Shown here one piece after another: positions 53,946 through 62,583 of a DNA stretch of 64,000 nt. Source of the DNA: Antricoccus suffuscus (lineage in GTDB: Bacteria > Actinomycetota > Actinomycetes > Mycobacteriales > Antricoccaceae); the NCBI RefSeq assembly GCF_003003235.1, contig NZ_PVUE01000022.1:18150-82149 (forward strand), written 5' to 3'. Each line of letters opens with the position of its first letter. Position 1 is the first letter of the stretch. The position numbers were made by a program, and so were the translations under genes. Below the pieces are notes generated by a model that worked only from the letters and a program-made list of their open reading frames with translations, had not been told where the DNA came from and did not search any database.

Positions 53946-54570
53946 CGGACGCAGAGGTGATGAGTTGACCCAGGTATCGCATGGCCCGGGGATTGCTCAT
54001 CGGCGTACCACCGGCGGCGACGAGAGCCCGGACGACCGACCGCTCGCGCGCGAGCTTCCCCACGCCGATCCGCACGATGTCTCGTGGCGGCTTGCGGCCG
54101 TCGGCAAAGTCGCGGCGCATTCGTCGTACGAATGTCAGTAGCGGGTTGTTACGGAGCACGACGGCCGCGGCGAGCAGCCCCGCGACGCGTATCGGGGCGA
54201 CGACCTCACTGGTGAAGAGCCCTTCGACGACGAGGAAAGGCGCGCCGTCGAGTGACATCGGCCGGCTTCCCACGGCACGGTTGGCCGCCATCGAGTAGAT
54301 CGGCACGTCGATCTGCTCCCCGGCGCACAGCCGCAGGATCGCATCGAGCGCGCGGTCACCGTGCCACGCGGCCGGTGACTCCCAGTCGGCGTGCGCGCCA
54401 TGCCGCGGCAACATCGGGTCCTCGCCGTCGCGGTAGAAGTCATCCAGGCGCAAGATTGGTTGGCCCAGTCGGTCCGCTAACCGCGACTTGCCGCTACCGG
54501 ATGGCCCGGCAAGCACGATCACGCGGGCGTTCGTCGCCGGCGAAGCGCCGTCAAGACCGGAGCTATTCAA
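53935..54570 (-). CDS. uridine kinase-like P-loop protein
   Basis: The 211-residue protein has Walker A GPSGSGKS (22-29), the acceptor-site-like [26 protein letters not shown] and a lid region with [10 protein letters not shown]. This matches actinobacterial proteins annotated as uridine kinase or nucleoside kinase of the Udk/PRK family, but I cannot separate uridine from other acceptors. It overlaps the upstream acidic protein gene by 8 bases and converges with add. Its place next to upp, cdd and deoA supports pyrimidine salvage. Confidence 0.8.
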   Translation of the reverse strand: MNSSGLDGASPATNARVIVLAGPSGSGKSRLADRLGQPILRLDDFYRDGEDPMLPRHGAHADWESPAAWHGDRALDAILRLCAGEQIDVPIYSMAANRAVGSRPMSLDGAPFLVVEGLFTSEVVAPIRVAGLLAAAVVLRNNPLLTFVRRMRRDFADGRKPPRDIVRIGVGKLARERSVVRALVAAGGTPMSNPRAMRYLGQLITSASVKW

Positions 54571-55945
54571 CCCAGTCGACTACCGCGGCCGTCTTGGTGA
54601 GGGCAGTTTCCCATGCCTTGATCAGGGCATCGTCCTCGTCGATGTCCGCTTCCTCCTCGTCGCGGGCGGCGTTGGTGACCGTGGCGAGGTCGCCGTCGTC
54701 TTCCAATAGCGCGCGGACGTCTTCGAGGTGTGCGTAGTCGGCTATATCGACGAGGAAGTCCGCCGCGCGGGCGAATTCGGTCGGGTCAAAGTCGATGTCG
54801 CCGCGGATCATCGCGTCGGCACCGGCGAGGTCTATGTCGTCTTCGACGGTGATCGCCAACGGCTGGTCATCGTCGCGTACGCCGCCGACGATCTTGCGCC
54901 AAGTCGCCAACGGCATCAGGTCATGGTTGGTCCCGCCGCCACCGCGGGCCTTCGGGTCTTCCACGACGTCGAGCAGCATGTCGGGGGACCGGAAGATCCA
55001 CGGCTTCTTACGGTGGCCCATGAAGATCGGTTTGTCGTCGAGATAGCAGCGCAACGTGAAAGCCTCACCGCCGTTGAATCGCTCCTCAGGAAACGTGATC
55101 TTTACCGGGAGAATGCCGGCCTCTTCCCAGAAGGCGTAGGCAAGTGCCTCGTCCTCGTCGAGTCCTTCGTCATCCTCGTCGTCGTCGAGATCATCCTCGT
55201 CGAGGTCGTCGTCCGCGTCGTCATCGTCATCGTCCGTGGCGACTCGGGGTCGCGTGGCGATCGCGACCGGGTCCTCTTCGTCTTCCTCGGCGACCTCGGT
55301 TTCGGCCGCGATGAGCGCCTCCGGATCGTCGATCGGCACTACCGCACGATCGATCTCGGCTTGCGCCTTCGCGAGGTCTGCGTCGAGATCAGTTGGGTCG
55401 CGCCAATCAAGATAGGCGCCGAGCCGTTCGCAGACGGTCTCCCACTTCGCGGCAAGCGTAAGTCCGATCTTGTCCCACGCCTTGTCACCGGTGCGGCCGA
55501 GGAATGCGCCCGAGCCGGCTTGCAGCAGCCCGATCTCCGGTACGTCCTCGATCGGCTCGACGATCTCATCGTCGCAGCATTCGGCCATGCGGGCGACCAT
55601 GTCGAAGACATCTGCCAGTTCGCGAACCGACCAGCGATCCGCTCCGCCGCCCACCAGCTCGTAGGTGCCATCGAGGTCGTAAGTGTGCTCGTCCGACGGG
55701 ACCAGTTCGAACGGGTCCAGCTCGAGAGTCTCTTCCCAGTCCGGATGGTCGCTGAGGTCGTTTTCCTCGCCACCGCGTAGGTACTGGGCGAGCTGAGCGG
55801 GGGAGTCGAACAGCAGGATCTTGTCGTCGGCGCCGAGAAACGCCTGCCACTCTTCGCCGTCTTCCTCCCATGGGGAGGCCCATAGCGTGTAACCGGTTCG
55901 CTCATCGAGATGAACTGCAATCGGAACGATTTCGGCCGCGCTCAT
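54563..55945 (-). CDS. acidic conserved actinobacterial protein (Rv3311-like)
   Basis: The 460-residue protein is strongly acidic. Residues 238-266 are almost pure Asp/Glu, flanked by folded-looking halves (WSVRELADVFDMVARMAE, LTLAAKWETVCERLGAYLDWRD, and later FTLRCYLDDKPIFMG). It matches in type and place the M. tuberculosis Rv3311 gene, which lies between upp and add. Homologues are sometimes labelled primosomal protein, without support I can see. No catalytic motif is visible. It overlaps the kinase gene by 8 bases and is preceded by a 109-base gap. Confidence 0.7.
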   Translation of the reverse strand: MSAAEIVPIAVHLDERTGYTLWASPWEEDGEEWQAFLGADDKILLFDSPAQLAQYLRGGEENDLSDHPDWEETLELDPFELVPSDEHTYDLDGTYELVGGGADRWSVRELADVFDMVARMAECCDDEIVEPIEDVPEIGLLQAGSGAFLGRTGDKAWDKIGLTLAAKWETVCERLGAYLDWRDPTDLDADLAKAQAEIDRAVVPIDDPEALIAAETEVAEEDEEDPVAIATRPRVATDDDDDDADDDLDEDDLDDDEDDEGLDEDEALAYAFWEEAGILPVKITFPEERFNGGEAFTLRCYLDDKPIFMGHRKKPWIFRSPDMLLDVVEDPKARGGGGTNHDLMPLATWRKIVGGVRDDDQPLAITVEDDIDLAGADAMIRGDIDFDPTEFARAADFLVDIADYAHLEDVRALLEDDGDLATVTNAARDEEEADIDEDDALIKAWETALTKTAAVVDWVE

Positions 55946-56054
55946 GGCACACCCCTTTCAAGACGTTGATGGACGCGCTTACTCTATCGGCTGCCGGATC
56001 GGAAGGGGCAGGTCGGTGAGCACGGGTCGGTGATTTTATTCGGTGTTTACCCGA

Positions 56055-56906
56055 TTACGTCCCAATCGGGTGCCAAACGGTCTTGGTCTCGACGAATGCG
56101 GCGAGCCTGGCCGTGCCTGGATCGCCCTCGAAATCTGTGTCCCGATCGGATGATCTTGCGGGAAACACGCGCTTCAGGGTCTGAGCGGACCGAATCTGTA
56201 GGTCGGTGGCGACGTCTGCATCGACCCCGGTGAGGTCGAGTGCGTTGACGTCAGCGTGATCGGCCATCCACGGTCCGATCTCCGCGGCGTCACCGGTGAG
56301 CAGATTGACCACACCCGACGGTACGTCGGAGGTCGCGACCACCTCGGCAAGAGTGATCGCCGGCAACGGCCGGGCATATGAAGAGACAGCGACGACCGAG
56401 TTGCCGGTGGCGATGATCGGTGCGATCACGCTGACCAGGCCCAGCAGCGAGGACCCTTGCGGCGCGAACGCTACGACAACGCCGGTCGGTTCGGGTGTCG
56501 AGAGGTTGAAGTACGGTCCGGCGACCGGGTTGGCGCCACCGACGACCTGACTGAACTTGTCGGTCCAGCCGGCGTACCAGACCCACCGATCGATCGCGGC
56601 GTCGACGATCCGGTTGGCCGCGGGAGCCGTAGCGCCTTCTGCGGTCCGGACATCGTCGACGAACTGCGCCCGCCGGCCTTCGATCATCTCGGCCACCCGG
56701 TAGAGGATCTGGCCGCGGTTGTACGCCGTGGCGCCGGCCCACCCGGACTGTGCCTTGCGGGCCGCGACAACCGCGTCCCGTGCGTCCTTGCGAGAGGCCT
56801 TAGCGGCGTTGGCCACGAACGTCCCTTTCCCGTCGTACACCTCGTAGGTGCGGCCGGACTCTGAACGCGGGAACTTCCCGTCTACGTATAGCTTGTAGGT
56901 CTTCAT
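56055..56906 (-). CDS. short aldehyde dehydrogenase-like protein lacking the catalytic cysteine
   Basis: The 283-residue protein is an N-terminal aldehyde dehydrogenase NAD-binding domain (AYNRGQILYRVAEMI, STPEPTGVVVAFAPQGSSLLGLV, NSVVAVSS, DVPSGVVNLLTGDAAEIG). It stops soon after the segment equivalent to FTGSTEVG and ends with FVETKTVWHPIGT. The catalytic Cys and Glu are absent. ATG 56906 gives MKTYKLYVDGKF, a full ALDH N-terminus, so it is not a 5' fragment. It lies 16 bases behind the complete ALDH gene, as a conserved-looking partner rather than debris. Confidence 0.85.
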   Translation of the reverse strand: MKTYKLYVDGKFPRSESGRTYEVYDGKGTFVANAAKASRKDARDAVVAARKAQSGWAGATAYNRGQILYRVAEMIEGRRAQFVDDVRTAEGATAPAANRIVDAAIDRWVWYAGWTDKFSQVVGGANPVAGPYFNLSTPEPTGVVVAFAPQGSSLLGLVSVIAPIIATGNSVVAVSSYARPLPAITLAEVVATSDVPSGVVNLLTGDAAEIGPWMADHADVNALDLTGVDADVATDLQIRSAQTLKRVFPARSSDRDTDFEGDPGTARLAAFVETKTVWHPIGT

Positions 56907-56922
56907 GACCGATAGCCGTGGC

Positions 56923-58359
56923 TTAGTAGTCAAGGTATGCCTCCAGGCCGTGACGGCCACCTTCGCGGCCGTAGCCGGATTCCTTGTAGCCACCGAACGG
57001 GCTCGCCGGGTCGAACTTGTTGAACGTGTTTGCCCAGACGACCCCGGCGCGCAGATTGTTCGCCGCCCACAGAATTCGCGAACCCTTGTCGGTCCACACG
57101 CCGGCCGAGAGTCCGTACGGCGTGTTGTTGGCCTTGTCGATCGCTTCTTGCGGAGTACGGAAGGTGAGCACCGACAAGACGGGACCAAAGATCTCCTCCC
57201 GGGCGATCCGATGTGCCTGTGACACGCCGGTGAAGATGGTCGGCGGGAACCAGAATCCCTTGTCGGGTGCGGTAAATGGCGCCGACCAGGCGGCGGCTCC
57301 CTCCTGTTCGCCCGCCGCAGTGAGCTCCTGGATCCGGGCAAGCTGCTGCGCGGAGTTGATGGCGCCGACGTCGGTGTTCTTGTCCAGCGGGTCACCCACG
57401 CGCAGCGTCATTAGTCGGAGCCGCAACGACTCGATCACCTCGTCGTACACGGACTCCTGCACCAACAGCCGGGACCCGGCGCAGCAGACATGACCCTGGT
57501 TGAAGAAGATGCCGTTGACGATTCCCTCGACGCTCTGGTCGATCGGCGCGTCGTCAAAGACGATATTGGCGGCCTTGCCACCCAGTTCGAGGGTCAGCTT
57601 TTTGTTGCTTCCGGCGGTACTGCGCGCGATCGCGCGTCCGACCTCGGTCGAACCGGTAAATGCCACCTTGTCGACGCCGGGGTGCTCCACGAGAGCCTTG
57701 CCGGTCGCGCCGGCGCCGGTGACGATATTGACCACACCGGGCGGCAGCCCTGCCTGCTGACAAACTTCCGCGAATAGCAACGCCGTGAGCGGGGTCGTCT
57801 CGGCCGGCTTGAGTACGACGGTGTTGCCGCACGCCAGCGCAGGGGCGATCTTCCACGACAGCATCAGCAGCGGGAAGTTCCAGGGGATCACCTGCGCGGC
57901 GACCCCCAATGGCTGTGGGTCAGGACCGAATCCTGCGTGTGCGAGCTTGTCGGCCCAGCCTGCGTAATAGAAGAAGTAGGCGCTCGCAAGCGGTATATCG
58001 ACATCGCGGGACTCCTTGATCGGCTTGCCGTTGTCGAGCGACTCGAGGACCGCGAACTCGCGTGCCCGCTCGGCCAACAACCGGGCGATGCGGAAGATGT
58101 ATTTGCTACGTTCTGCCGGTGGCATCTTTGACCAGACCCGGTCGTAGGCGCGCCGGGCGGCCTTGACCGCGTTGTCGATGTCGGTCTCGTCCGCATCGGC
58201 GACTGTCGCGAGTCGCTCCTCGGAGGCCGGGTTGATAGTCGCGAACTGCTTGCCGCTCGTCGACTCGACGAACTCGCCGCCGATGAATAGCTCGTACTTA
58301 TCTTTGATATCAACGATCGCGCGTGATTCGGGCGCCGGGGCGTAGTCAAATTTGGGCAT
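56923..58359 (-). CDS. aldehyde dehydrogenase, complete
   Basis: The 478-residue NAD-dependent dehydrogenase has PWNFPLLMLSWKIAPALACGN, KPAETTP, FTGSTEVG (234-241), the general base E259 in LELGGK, and the catalytic C292 in GHVCCAGSR. FGGYKESGYGREGG closes the C-terminus. It lies 21 bases after deoC, so the likely substrate is the acetaldehyde DeoC releases; that is an inference from context. The short ALDH-like gene follows 16 bases later. Confidence 0.93.
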   Translation of the reverse strand: MPKFDYAPAPESRAIVDIKDKYELFIGGEFVESTSGKQFATINPASEERLATVADADETDIDNAVKAARRAYDRVWSKMPPAERSKYIFRIARLLAERAREFAVLESLDNGKPIKESRDVDIPLASAYFFYYAGWADKLAHAGFGPDPQPLGVAAQVIPWNFPLLMLSWKIAPALACGNTVVLKPAETTPLTALLFAEVCQQAGLPPGVVNIVTGAGATGKALVEHPGVDKVAFTGSTEVGRAIARSTAGSNKKLTLELGGKAANIVFDDAPIDQSVEGIVNGIFFNQGHVCCAGSRLLVQESVYDEVIESLRLRLMTLRVGDPLDKNTDVGAINSAQQLARIQELTAAGEQEGAAAWSAPFTAPDKGFWFPPTIFTGVSQAHRIAREEIFGPVLSVLTFRTPQEAIDKANNTPYGLSAGVWTDKGSRILWAANNLRAGVVWANTFNKFDPASPFGGYKESGYGREGGRHGLEAYLDY

Positions 58360-58380
58360 CGGTATCGCTCCTTGGCCGCT

Positions 58381-59346
58381 CTAGTCGACGGTGACGTAGT
58401 CGGGGCCGCTGTATCGACCGGTGGACATGCGTTGCCGCTGCAGCAGCAGGTCATTGAGCAGACTCGAGGCGCCGAATCGGAACAGCGCCGGGTCGAGCCA
58501 GTCTTCGCCGGCGACTTCGTTGACGATCACCAGGTATTTCATCGCGTCTTTCGTGGTGCGGATTCCGCCCGCTGGCTTGACGCCGACATGCCGCCCGGTG
58601 GCGGCATACCAGTCGCGCACCGCCTCAAGCATGATCATCGTGACGGGCGGTGTAGCCGCTGGCTGAATTTTGCCGGTCGAGGTCTTGATGAAGTCGGCGC
58701 CGGCGATCATCGCCAGCCACGAGACTCGCCGTACATTGTCGTACGTCGCGAGCTCACCGGTCTCGAAGATCACCTTGAGGTGTGCGCTACCGCAGGCGGC
58801 CTTGACCTTGACGATCGAGTCGTAGACGTCGAGATAGCGACCGGACAGGTACGCGCCACGGTCGATCACCATGTCGATCTCGGAGGCACCGGCATCGACG
58901 GCGTCTTTGACGTCGGCGAGCTTGACCGCCTCGGAGGCGCGACCGGACGGAAACGCCGTGGCGACCGCTGCGACACCGACACCGGAGTCGCCGAGAGCTT
59001 CGACGGCGTAGCGGACCATGTCGCCATACACGCATACGGCGGCCGTGTGTGGGGCAGTGAGGTCGGAGGGATCCGGTTGCAGGGCTTTGGCGCACAGCGA
59101 CCGGACCTTGCCAGGTGTATCGGCGCCTTCGAGCGTGGTCAAGTCGATCATCGAGATCGCGGTGTCGACCGCCCACTTCTTGGCGTCGGTCTTGATCGAG
59201 CGACCGCCGAGCGCGGCGGCCCGAGCATCGGCGCCCACTTGGTCGACGCCGGGCAGCCCGTAGAGAAAGGCGCGAAGGCTGGCGTTGTCGCGGACGACGT
59301 CGGCGTACGCCGAGGCGGGGTCCGTGGTCGCGGTGGGAGTGCTCAT
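58381..59346 (-). CDS. deoC: deoxyribose-phosphate aldolase
   Basis: DeoC cleaves 2-deoxyribose-5-phosphate to glyceraldehyde-3-phosphate and acetaldehyde. The 321-residue protein is of the longer type: IDLTTLEGAD, VAAVATAFPSGR, EIDMVIDRGA, the Schiff-base lysine in FIKTSTGK, and the phosphate site GVKPAGGIR. ATG 59346 gives MSTPTATTDP; the frame upstream is open but enters the divergent upp gene. It heads the minus-strand run with the two ALDH genes. Confidence 0.95.
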   Translation of the reverse strand: MSTPTATTDPASAYADVVRDNASLRAFLYGLPGVDQVGADARAAALGGRSIKTDAKKWAVDTAISMIDLTTLEGADTPGKVRSLCAKALQPDPSDLTAPHTAAVCVYGDMVRYAVEALGDSGVGVAAVATAFPSGRASEAVKLADVKDAVDAGASEIDMVIDRGAYLSGRYLDVYDSIVKVKAACGSAHLKVIFETGELATYDNVRRVSWLAMIAGADFIKTSTGKIQPAATPPVTMIMLEAVRDWYAATGRHVGVKPAGGIRTTKDAMKYLVIVNEVAGEDWLDPALFRFGASSLLNDLLLQRQRMSTGRYSGPDYVTVD

Positions 59347-59406
59347 AGCGGGCAAGTCTATGCGATCGGGTGACCCGTAAGCGGCTCTTTCTGTAAGGTC
59401 TGTTGC

Positions 59407-60030
59407 GTGAAGACCATCGTCGTAGATCATCCCCTTGCCGCTGCACGGCTTACCACGATCCGAGACGTGCGCACCGATAATGCGACCTTCCGGGCGGCTT
59501 TGCGCGAGCTGTCGCTTCTGCTGATCTACGAAGCAACCCGCCACATCGAGACCGTCGACGTGCAAATCATGACGCCGGTAGCGAAAACCACCGGTACGGC
59601 GCTCGCTAACCCGCCACTACTCGTGCCGGTCCTGCGCGCCGGGTTGGGGATGGCGGAGGCGTCGATGGCGTTGCTTCCCGAATCGCAGATGGGGTTTGTG
59701 GGTCTGGCGCGCGATGAGGAGACACTGCTGCCTCGCGCCTACATGGAGTCCCTCCCGGAGGACTTGAAGGGTCGTCCGGTCTTCGTGCTTGACCCGATGC
59801 TCGCCACTGGCGGATCCCTGGAGCACGCCTGCGGCATGCTGACTAGCCGCGGAGCGGATCAGATTACCGTCCTGTGCGTGCTTGCCGCTCCCGAAGGGCT
59901 CAAGAAACTCGAGGAATCAGGGCTTCCGCTGACGATCATCACCGCCTCGATCGACGAGCGGCTCAACGAGTCCGGTTACATCGTGCCGGGCCTGGGCGAT
60001 GCCGGAGACCGTCAGTTCGGCGCGGTCTAG
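59407..60030 (+). CDS. upp: uracil phosphoribosyltransferase
   Basis: Upp joins uracil and PRPP to UMP. The 207-residue protein has [10 protein letters not shown], the PRPP loop [12 protein letters not shown], and the C-terminal [15 protein letters not shown] that contacts uracil. The start is GTG, 60 bases from the divergent deoC start, so the shared gap must hold two promoters. Its stop overlaps the convergent response-regulator gene by 4 bases. In M. tuberculosis the neighbours on this side are deoD and pmmB; here they are replaced by a signalling module. Confidence 0.96.
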   Translation: MKTIVVDHPLAAARLTTIRDVRTDNATFRAALRELSLLLIYEATRHIETVDVQIMTPVAKTTGTALANPPLLVPVLRAGLGMAEASMALLPESQMGFVGLARDEETLLPRAYMESLPEDLKGRPVFVLDPMLATGGSLEHACGMLTSRGADQITVLCVLAAPEGLKKLEESGLPLTIITASIDERLNESGYIVPGLGDAGDRQFGAV

Positions 60031-60653
60031 TGGCCGAGTAACCAGCCGTTCTCTACCGCGACCCGGACGGCCTCGGCACGCGTGCGGGCGCCGGTTTTGC
60101 CGATCGCGCTGGATAGATGGTTGCGCACGGTGCCTTCGGAAAGTGACAACTCTCGGGCGATGTCCGCGACCGTCCCACCGTCCTTCGCCGCACGAAGTAC
60201 GTCCGACTCGCGGTCCGTCAGCGGTGAGTCGCCTTGGGCAAGCGAGTCGGCCGCGAGGCTTGGGTCGACCACTCGCAGGCCGCTGTTGGCTCGTCGTACG
60301 GCGTCCGCGAGTTGCCGCGCCGGAGTGTCCTTGACGACGAAACCGTGCGCGCCGGCGGCCATTGCCTTGCGTAGGTAGCCCGGTCGCCCAAACGTCGTGA
60401 CCATCACTACTTTGCACCGCGGCATCGCTTGCAGGAGCGCTCGTGCTGCCGAGACTCCATCCATACCTGGCATTTCGACGTCGAGTAGTGCGACATCGGG
60501 CCGGCTGGCGCGCGCCGCCGCTACGACTTCGTCCCCGCGCGAGACTTCGGCAACGACGGTGAGATCGGGTTCTAGGTCGAGGAGCGCGGCTAACGCGCCG
60601 CGGACCAGCGACTGGTCGTCCGCCAGCAAGATCCGGATCTGTGACGTATTCAC
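60027..60653 (-). CDS. NarL/LuxR-family response regulator (DesR-like)
   Basis: The 208-residue regulator has a receiver domain with D12-D13, phospho-acceptor D58 (ALLDVEMPG), T86/T87 and K108 (VVKD), and a C-terminal LuxR helix-turn-helix (about 143-200: [37 protein letters not shown]). It overlaps the kinase gene by 4 bases. With the upstream exporter genes it resembles DesK/DesR-type modules, in which the regulator controls a neighbouring transporter or membrane gene. Confidence 0.94.
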   Translation of the reverse strand: MNTSQIRILLADDQSLVRGALAALLDLEPDLTVVAEVSRGDEVVAAARASRPDVALLDVEMPGMDGVSAARALLQAMPRCKVVMVTTFGRPGYLRKAMAAGAHGFVVKDTPARQLADAVRRANSGLRVVDPSLAADSLAQGDSPLTDRESDVLRAAKDGGTVADIARELSLSEGTVRNHLSSAIGKTGARTRAEAVRVAVENGWLLGH

Positions 60654-61780
60654 GACGGAACCTCCACGCTGACATTAAAGCCCTTACCGCCGGGGCCAGA
60701 ACCAGTAGTGATCGTCGCGCCGACCAATGCCGCGCGTTGGCGTAGGCCGCTGAGCCCGCGCCCGTCTGTCGCGGCGTACGCCGGACCATCTCCGTCGTCG
60801 GTGATGCTCAGCCGTCTGTCACACATCGTGATCGTGCAGTGTTTTGCGTGACTGTGGCGGATCACGTTGGTCACCGATTCCCTTATGGTCCAAGCAAACA
60901 GCTCACGCCAGCGGCTGGGTATCTCGTCTGCAACGGTGGGCAGCGCCGGGTCGATGCCGGCCGCCTCAAGTGCACTTCGAGCGGACGCGATCTCGCCCGG
61001 CAGCGCGATGCCACGTACCCCCAACGCCGTTGCTCGTACATCGGCGAGGGCGTCGCGAGTGAGCCGCTCAAGATCCTGGAGTTCGGCGCGGGTGCGTTCG
61101 GTGTCGACGTCGAGCAACCGGCCGGCCAGCTCGGTCTTGACCGCAATCACCGTCAGCGAGTGACCGAGGATGTCATGTAGATCGCGGGCGATTCGGGATC
61201 GTTCCTCTTCGAGGGCCAGCTCACCGAGCTCGCGTTCGGCCAGGACGAGCTGCTGGCGGCGCATGAGTGCCATCCTGAACGCCCACGTCGCGGCGGCAGC
61301 CAGGATGATCGCCAGGCCGTCGCCATTCTCGGACCAACCTGTCACTAATCGACCGAGGAGTTCGGTCAGTATGAAGAGCGCGGCGACCGCGGTCAGTCCC
61401 TGTCGGATCGGGAGCACCGCGACTACTATCGCGGCAACGAAGACGAGCGCCGTGAGCGACTCGTCCCTTGCGCCCGGTGCGAGTGCTGCGACCAAGGCCA
61501 GGAGCCCGGCAATGCATAACCATTGGGGAACAACGGTTTTCGGGTTCTCCGGATACGAACTGCGCGTGCCCGCGAACCGCGCGAAGGTCCACAGATACAG
61601 ACAGATGAACAGCGCAAGCGCCCCCAGGCCAAGGTACTTGCGCCATCCTTCGGCGTGATGAACGAGCTCGAGAGAGGGGCCGCTCAGAAATAGCAGCCAA
61701 ACCCCGGCAGCGACTACCCTGACGATTGTCGGTGGGGAGCCGCTCCGGGTGATGGAGGCTGCAGACGTCACGTGTATCAC
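60650..61780 (-). CDS. sensor histidine kinase (NarL-type, DesK-like)
   Basis: The 376-residue kinase has about five or six transmembrane segments in residues 17-170 with short loops, then the HisKA_3 dimerisation helix with H202 (RSRIARDLHDILGHSLTVIAVK). The ATPase domain follows (N-box ESVTNVIRHSHAKHC; G1-like ITDDGDGP; G2-like GRGLSGLRQRA). The lack of an extracytoplasmic domain suggests it senses the membrane itself. The start is GTG 61780, inferred; the frame stays open further upstream inside the permease gene. It lies 23 bases after the permease. Confidence 0.88.
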   Translation of the reverse strand: MIHVTSAASITRSGSPPTIVRVVAAGVWLLFLSGPSLELVHHAEGWRKYLGLGALALFICLYLWTFARFAGTRSSYPENPKTVVPQWLCIAGLLALVAALAPGARDESLTALVFVAAIVVAVLPIRQGLTAVAALFILTELLGRLVTGWSENGDGLAIILAAAATWAFRMALMRRQQLVLAERELGELALEEERSRIARDLHDILGHSLTVIAVKTELAGRLLDVDTERTRAELQDLERLTRDALADVRATALGVRGIALPGEIASARSALEAAGIDPALPTVADEIPSRWRELFAWTIRESVTNVIRHSHAKHCTITMCDRRLSITDDGDGPAYAATDGRGLSGLRQRAALVGATITTGSGPGGKGFNVSVEVPS

Positions 61781-61803
61781 GCTAGTAGGTGCCGTCGTAC
61801 CGG

Positions 61804-62583
61804 CTACACCCGAGCGGTGTCCTTCCGGAACCGCCATGCGGCGCCGGCTACGAACAGTGCGGTCCACACCAAGACGTTGACAATCGCGATGACCAACGAC
61901 CCATCGTGGGTCAGTGGATAGCGGGCGATGATGCCGACGCCGTACACAGGGGTGTACTGAGCGATGCTCGCGAAAACTGAACCCATCTGGTCGAGCGGGA
62001 CGAACAGACCGCCGGCGAACGACAGGACCGCGAGCACCGGTCCGAGGACCTGCATGACATTCTCGCTCGGGAGCAGGTATCCCATGAACAGACCGAATGC
62101 GGCGAACACCAAGGACCCCAGCCAGGCGAGGATTGCGCACCCGATCAGGTCGGCTACCGGCAAGTCGGCGCCAAAGCCCATGCCGACTGCGCAAGTGATA
62201 ACGACCGCCGCGAGGCCCATCGACATTGCGACGACGACCTTGATCGCGATATAGGACACGGGGTTGAGCGGTGTCAGCCGCAGTTGACGGCTCCATCCCA
62301 CGGCTCGTTCGACGGAGACCATGGCGCCGCCGCTGGTCGCGGCGATCATCGCGCCGTACACGGCCATCGAGATCATGATGTACGCGGTGACGTTGCCGTT
62401 GCCCGCTTGCGTGTTTTTATACGTCGAGTCGGTGCCGAACAGCAGGAACATCGCCGGCGGCAAGATGAAGGTGAAGATCATTGTGCGGCGATTGCGGAAC
62501 ATCCGTCGCATCTCTAGGCGAACGAACGTTGTAGAGAATCCGCCGAGTGTCGGGACCTGGCGCTCAATCGTGGTGCTGGTCAT
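61804..62583 (-). CDS. ABC-2 type transporter permease
   Basis: The 259-residue permease has six hydrophobic segments (FRNRRTMIFTFILPPAMFLLFG; AYIMISMAVYGAMIAATSGG; VVVAMSMGLAAVVITCAVG; LGSLVFAAFGLFMG; GPVLAVLSFAGGLFVP; a last helix near the C-terminus). It pairs with the ATPase, whose gene overlaps its start by 4 bases. The histidine-kinase gene follows 23 bases later, so exporter and signalling genes form one operon. Confidence 0.9.
   Translation of the reverse strand: MTSTTIERQVPTLGGFSTTFVRLEMRRMFRNRRTMIFTFILPPAMFLLFGTDSTYKNTQAGNGNVTAYIMISMAVYGAMIAATSGGAMVSVERAVGWSRQLRLTPLNPVSYIAIKVVVAMSMGLAAVVITCAVGMGFGADLPVADLIGCAILAWLGSLVFAAFGLFMGYLLPSENVMQVLGPVLAVLSFAGGLFVPLDQMGSVFASIAQYTPVYGVGIIARYPLTHDGSLVIAIVNVLVWTALFVAGAAWRFRKDTARV

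Noticed and set aside
54728..55780. A 350-codon plus-strand frame opposite the acidic protein
   Set aside because: It mirrors the Asp/Glu-rich gene as a Val/Ile/Arg-rich product; the minus-strand gene has synteny and operon overlap.
58372..59373. A 333-codon plus-strand frame opposite deoC
   Set aside because: deoC on the minus strand has all catalytic motifs; the plus-strand product has none.
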